Shown one piece after another: positions 60,653 through 64,000 of a DNA stretch of 64,000 bases (its first letter is position 1; each line of letters starts with the position of its first letter). The translations under genes were made by a program, and so were the position numbers. The notes under the pieces are model-generated. The model was not told the DNA's origin, did not search any database, and saw only the letters and a list, made by a program, of their open reading frames with translations. The DNA is taken from NCBI RefSeq assembly GCF_012272695.1, contig NZ_CP050902.1:2790001-2854000 (forward strand). The letters are read 5' to 3'. The stretch comes from Nocardioides sp. JQ2195. GTDB taxonomy: Bacteria > Actinomycetota > Actinomycetes > Propionibacteriales > Nocardioidaceae.

Positions 60653-61726
60653 CTATCGGTGAATGTCCCACTTGCGCTCGGCCAGGGCGTCGGCCAGGTG
60701 CTCCGCGCGGGCCACGCTGACCACCAGCTCGACCAGACCGACCGGGCGGCCCGGGTCGTGGTCGATGCGGATGTCCTCGATGTTGACGCCGATCTCACCG
60801 GCGTCGGCGAAGAGGCGGGCCAGCTCGCCCGGGTGGTCGGGCACGGCGACGAAGACGCTGCTCATCGGTCGCGGCGGGCCACCGTGCTTGCCCGGGATCG
60901 CCCGGGTGCCCGTGACACCCTCGGCGAGCAGGGCACCGAGCGCACTGCGCTCCCCCGACGCGATGGCGTCACGGAAGGCGCCCACCCGGGCTTCGACCTC
61001 GTCGAGGAGCGCCAGGACGGCGGACGAGTTGGCCGCGATGATCTGTTGCCACAGGCGCGGGTCCCCGGCCGCGATGCGGGTGACGTCTCGCACGCCCTGT
61101 CCCGACAGCGCGAGGTGTCCGTCGGGTGCGTGGACGAGCCGCTCCGCCACGATCGAGGCCATCAGGTGCGGCAGGTGGGACGTGCGGGCCACGGCCTGGT
61201 CGTGTTCCTCAGGCGTCAGCTCCAGGGGCACTCCGCCACACGCCTCGACCAGCTCGCGCACCAGGCCCACGGCGTCGGCATCGGCCTGCTCGTGCACGGC
61301 GATCGCCCAGGGACGGCCCTCGAACAGGGTGGCCGACGCAGCCAGCGGACCGGAGCGCTCGCTGCCGGCCATCGGGTGGCTGCCGACATAGCGGCGAACG
61401 TCGGCCGGTGCGGTCGCCAGCACCTCCGCCAGCGGCTGTGACTTGATGCTGCCGACGTCGGTCACCACGGCGTCCATCGCACGCAGCTGTTCGGCGATCA
61501 ACGTGCCGAGGTGGTCGGGCGGCACGGCCACGACCACGAGCTGCACAGGTTGGCCGTCGTACGCCCGTCCCGCGCCGAGCCCACTGGCGGTGCGGAGGTG
61601 CTCGGTGGAGGTGTCAGTGAGCAGGACCTCGAGTCCGGCCTTGCGGCAGGCGAGGGCCACCGAGGTGCCGAGCAGCCCGGCCCCGACCACCAGGACCGGC
61701 CCGCGCAACGACGGAGCGTCAGTCAT
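60653..61726 (-). CDS. tyrA: Prephenate dehydrogenase
   Basis: Tyrosine pathway enzyme: NAD-dependent oxidative decarboxylation of prephenate. The 357-residue product has a Rossmann nucleotide site VVGAGLLGTSVALACRKAG, the active-site GSHPMAGSERSGP and HLPHLMAS regions, and a C-terminal ACT domain (VFVAVPDHPGELARLFADAGEIGVNIEDIRI) that should bind tyrosine for feedback control. Overlaps aroH by 8 bases; a GTG 6 bases upstream is an alternative start. Confidence 0.93.
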   Translation of the reverse strand: MTDAPSLRGPVLVVGAGLLGTSVALACRKAGLEVLLTDTSTEHLRTASGLGAGRAYDGQPVQLVVVAVPPDHLGTLIAEQLRAMDAVVTDVGSIKSQPLAEVLATAPADVRRYVGSHPMAGSERSGPLAASATLFEGRPWAIAVHEQADADAVGLVRELVEACGGVPLELTPEEHDQAVARTSHLPHLMASIVAERLVHAPDGHLALSGQGVRDVTRIAAGDPRLWQQIIAANSSAVLALLDEVEARVGAFRDAIASGERSALGALLAEGVTGTRAIPGKHGGPPRPMSSVFVAVPDHPGELARLFADAGEIGVNIEDIRIDHDPGRPVGLVELVVSVARAEHLADALAERKWDIHR

Positions 61727-62117
61727 CCGCACCGGACTCGTCGGGCACCTCGCGCACCCGGGTCAGGTCGCGACGAAGGTTCGCGGCGCCGTGCAGGTAG
61801 ACATGGGTGATGTCGGCACGAGGCAGGTCGGTCTCGATGTGCGCCATCATGCGCACCACCCGCGGCATGGAGCCCTCGATCTCGAGCTCGCGGGCGCAGA
61901 TCAACGGGATCTCGCCGAAACCCAGGCGCCTGGCGGCATACGCAGGGAACTCGGAGTTGAGGTCGTCGGTCGCGGTGAAGATGACCGAGATGAAGTCGTC
62001 GACGACGAGACCGTTGGAGGTCATCACGTCCTGGACCATCTCGGCGACCCGTTCGAGCATGTGGTCGCGGACGTCCTCCTCGAGCTGCGTAGCTCCACGC
62101 ACGGCTCGTACGGCCAC
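61719..62117 (-). CDS. aroH: Chorismate mutase, AroH type
   Basis: Converts chorismate to prephenate, the substrate of the tyrA product encoded next. A 132-residue AroH-fold trimer subunit with AVRAVRGATQLEED, DFISVIFTATDDLNSEFPA and HVYLHGAANLRRDL, containing the active-site Arg, Glu and Tyr. GTG 62117 lies 8 bases behind AGAGGA. Confidence 0.9.
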   Translation of the reverse strand: MAVRAVRGATQLEEDVRDHMLERVAEMVQDVMTSNGLVVDDFISVIFTATDDLNSEFPAYAARRLGFGEIPLICARELEIEGSMPRVVRMMAHIETDLPRADITHVYLHGAANLRRDLTRVREVPDESGADD

Positions 62118-62176
62118 GATGATGTCCTCTCCAGAGCGAATCCTTGCCCGCACAGGCTAGTACGCCGCCCACCCCG

Positions 62177-62572
62177 TCACGTCGGCTGGTAGCTGCCGAA
62201 CGACCACATGTTGCCCTCGGGGTCGGCCACCGTTCCGCCACGCCCGCCGTAGTCCTCGTCCTTCATCTCACGGATGACGGTCGCCCCGGCGGCGACGGCG
62301 GCGTCGAAGAGTGCGTCGGGATCGTCGCTCACCAGGTAGCAGGCGGCCATCCCCGGCTGTGAGGATCCGACGGAGTCGTCGCGCACGGCACCGAACATGA
62401 TGCCCCCACCACCCGACCAGAGCCATTCGGCGTGCACCACGACCGGCGGGTCGGACTCGTCGCGGTAGGTCGCGTGCTCGGTGAACCCGATCGCGCCCAA
62501 CCACGCCATCATCGTCTCCGGGTCGCGCAGGGTCAGGGTCTGCCAGTGCTTGATGTCAGCTGCTGAGGTCAT
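62177..62572 (-). CDS. VOC (glyoxalase/bleomycin-resistance) family protein
   Basis: A 131-residue VOC domain (PETMMAWLGAIGFTEHATYRD, GGGGIMFGAV, VIREMKDEDYGGRGGTVADPEGNMWSFGSY). The final Glu of DPEGNMW fits a metal-binding position. Activity unknown. ATG 62572 has GGAGAG upstream. Confidence 0.85.
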   Translation of the reverse strand: MTSAADIKHWQTLTLRDPETMMAWLGAIGFTEHATYRDESDPPVVVHAEWLWSGGGGIMFGAVRDDSVGSSQPGMAACYLVSDDPDALFDAAVAAGATVIREMKDEDYGGRGGTVADPEGNMWSFGSYQPT

Positions 62573-62597
62573 CACGCTCTCCTGGGTCGTCGGACCC

Positions 62598-63419
62598 TCA
62601 GGTTGCCGCAGTCTCCAGGGCCACGTCTTGGACGAATGGGAACTCCTCGCGAGCCCATGCCGTGGGGGTGCACCCGGCCAGCGCCACCCACTCCCGGGTG
62701 AGGTGTGACTGGTCGGCGTATCCGCACTCGCTCGCCACCCGGGCCAGCGAGCCGTCACCCGTGGCCAGTCGCCGTCCCCATCGCTGTCGGCTGGCCGCGA
62801 AGCGAGCGATCCGCTGGAACTCCTTCGGTCCGATGCCGCACTCGGCCCGGAACAACGTGGACAGTCGACGTCGGCTGTAGCCGGCCTCCTCGGACACCCT
62901 GCCCACGGGTGCCCCGCGAGTCAGGGCGGCGAGGGCAAGGCCCACCTCTGCGCGGGGCGCGGGCGCGCCCGTCTCGACCAGTGCCTCGACCAGGCGTCGC
63001 TCCACCAACCTGCTCCGTTCACGTGCGTCAAGGATGCCGTGCAGCTCCTCGGGAAGCCGGGAGAGCGGCGCGGGCAGGTCGCTGCCGAGGTCGTCGAGGT
63101 CGAGCAGCTCCCCCGACACCTCACCGATCGGTAGGCCGAGCAGGGCCCGGCTGCCGAGCGGCGTGATGGCGATCTGGATGCCCGCTTGGCGCAGGCCGTG
63201 ATGGATGTGTGCCGGGCCGGTGTGCAGGCCCGAGACCGACGACCAGCCGCTGCGGTGGGTCTCGGGGGCGTCGGCCCAGGAGACCTCGAGCGGGTCGCCC
63301 ACGGGCAGCACGAACGTCAAGGTCGGCGCAGGAAGCCCGCGGTGGATCCCGGGCGCCGGCATGGTGATGTCGTACGCCGTCAGCGAGGCGACGTACGGCT
63401 CCAGGACCTCGGCAACCAT
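62598..63419 (-). CDS. AraC-family transcriptional regulator
   Basis: A 273-residue regulator: N-terminal sensing domain (about 1-150) and C-terminal double helix-turn-helix (VGRVSEEAGYSRRRLSTLFRAECGIGPKEFQRIARFAASRQRW ... SLARVASECGYADQSHLTREWVALAGCTPTAW). It is 25 bases upstream of the VOC gene in the same direction and may regulate it. Confidence 0.88.
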   Translation of the reverse strand: MVAEVLEPYVASLTAYDITMPAPGIHRGLPAPTLTFVLPVGDPLEVSWADAPETHRSGWSSVSGLHTGPAHIHHGLRQAGIQIAITPLGSRALLGLPIGEVSGELLDLDDLGSDLPAPLSRLPEELHGILDARERSRLVERRLVEALVETGAPAPRAEVGLALAALTRGAPVGRVSEEAGYSRRRLSTLFRAECGIGPKEFQRIARFAASRQRWGRRLATGDGSLARVASECGYADQSHLTREWVALAGCTPTAWAREEFPFVQDVALETAAT

Positions 63420-63561
63420 GTCCCCCACGCTACGCCGCGAGAGCGTCGCCCGGCGAGGCACGAGGCCGCCGGTGGGGGTCACCTGCGGGCATGGGCGGGG
63501 CGCGCACCCGGTCTCGACGTGGGCGACCACGCAGACTGGGTGACGCCGGCCCCGGCTCGGG

Positions 63562-64000
63562 CTACAGCTTGGCGGCGTCGAGCAGGGCCCCGAGCTCGTC
63601 CGGCGTGAGCTCGCGCATCGTGCCGAGCTTGAGGGTCTGCAGCAGCACCGGTCCGATCGCGGTCCGGGTCAGGTTGCGCACGGGATGCCCGAGGTGGTCG
63701 AGCAGGCGCCGCACGATCCGGTTCCGACCTTCGTGAATCGTCAGCTCGATGATGCTGCGCCCCTTGGCACCACCCTGCCCGGTGCGCATGATGCGCGCCC
63801 GCGAAACCTCCACGGGCCCGTCGTCGAGGGTGACTCCGGCCAGCAGCTGGGTGATGGTCTCCTTGGTGGCCTCGCCCTCGACCTCGGCGACGTAGGTCTT
63901 CTGCAGCTCGTACGACGGGTGGGCAACCTTCTGGGCGAAGTCGCCGTCGTTGGTCAGCAGGATCAGGCCCGAGGTGTCGGTGTCGAGACGACCGACGTGG
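63562..64000 (-). CDS. rluB: Ribosomal large-subunit pseudouridine synthase, partial (RluB type)
   Basis: The 5' part lies beyond the window; 145 C-terminal residues are visible. They begin at the catalytic motif GRLDTDTSGLILLTNDGDFAQ with the catalytic Asp, followed by HPSYELQKTYVAEVEG, then VSRARIM and NRIVRRLLDHLGHPVRNLTRTAIGP. This is the RsuA/RluB/E/F family, modifying 23S rRNA near position 2605. Gene order (rluB before the aroH-cmk-der run) fits actinobacteria. Confidence 0.9.
   Translation of the reverse strand, partial: HVGRLDTDTSGLILLTNDGDFAQKVAHPSYELQKTYVAEVEGEATKETITQLLAGVTLDDGPVEVSRARIMRTGQGGAKGRSIIELTIHEGRNRIVRRLLDHLGHPVRNLTRTAIGPVLLQTLKLGTMRELTPDELGALLDAAKL

Overview
The window is high-GC actinobacterial chromosome. 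The evidence is a SigR/RsrA pair, a WhiB1-size Fe-S regulator, a PdtaS-type kinase, the single-polypeptide E2-E1 2-oxoglutarate dehydrogenase (Kgd), a 24-residue bL37 gene, Ni-superoxide dismutase with its SodX protease, many GTG starts and 4-base start/stop overlaps. The style suggests Nocardioidaceae (Propionibacteriales); that placement is inference.

Host layout. 1-11041: secreted protein, LCP protein with lipoprotein, kgd, SDR/MDR dehydrogenases, malic enzyme, sodX/sodN. 21009-46527: an RsbW-like/SigF-type pair, whiB, pdtaS, a TPP enzyme, bL37, sigR-rsrA, a SRAP protein, a membrane-tethered ECF sigma fusion, aroA-rsgA, hisN, CBS and FKBP proteins, DUF445, a nucleotidyltransferase-metalloprotease pair, and small metabolic genes. 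56713-64000: tRNA-Pro, a patatin-like protein, and the leftward cluster rluB ... aroH-tyrA-cmk-plsC-der.

The striking content is two related integrated elements of about 10 kb. Element 1 (11023-21008) sits in the 3' end of sodN between 19-bp direct repeats. Element 2 (46528-56754) sits in the 3' half of tRNA-Pro(GGG) between 43-bp direct repeats and is inverted relative to element 1. Both read: integrase, AlpA/excisionase-type HTH, small overlapping genes including a replication-initiator-like gene with iterons inside it, HNH nuclease, large terminase, portal, MuF-like protein, scaffold, one variable small gene, a leader hairpin, HK97-type capsid protein, connector, head-closure protein, terminator, one convergent cargo gene, att site. 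Neither encodes a recognisable tail, tape-measure, baseplate or lysis gene. Head proteins are nearly identical (3 substitutions in 291 residues for capsid, about 15 in 490 for terminase, counted by eye), whereas integrase, control and replication genes are unrelated.

Interpretation: these look like head-only phage satellites, comparable in design to capsid-forming PICIs, which build and fill their own heads and borrow tails from a helper phage. In-gene iterons, paired integrase arm-site candidates, a cargo slot with a conserved promoter, and palindromes shared by the terminase and capsid start regions support intact modular elements rather than decayed prophages. Function is inferred from sequence only.
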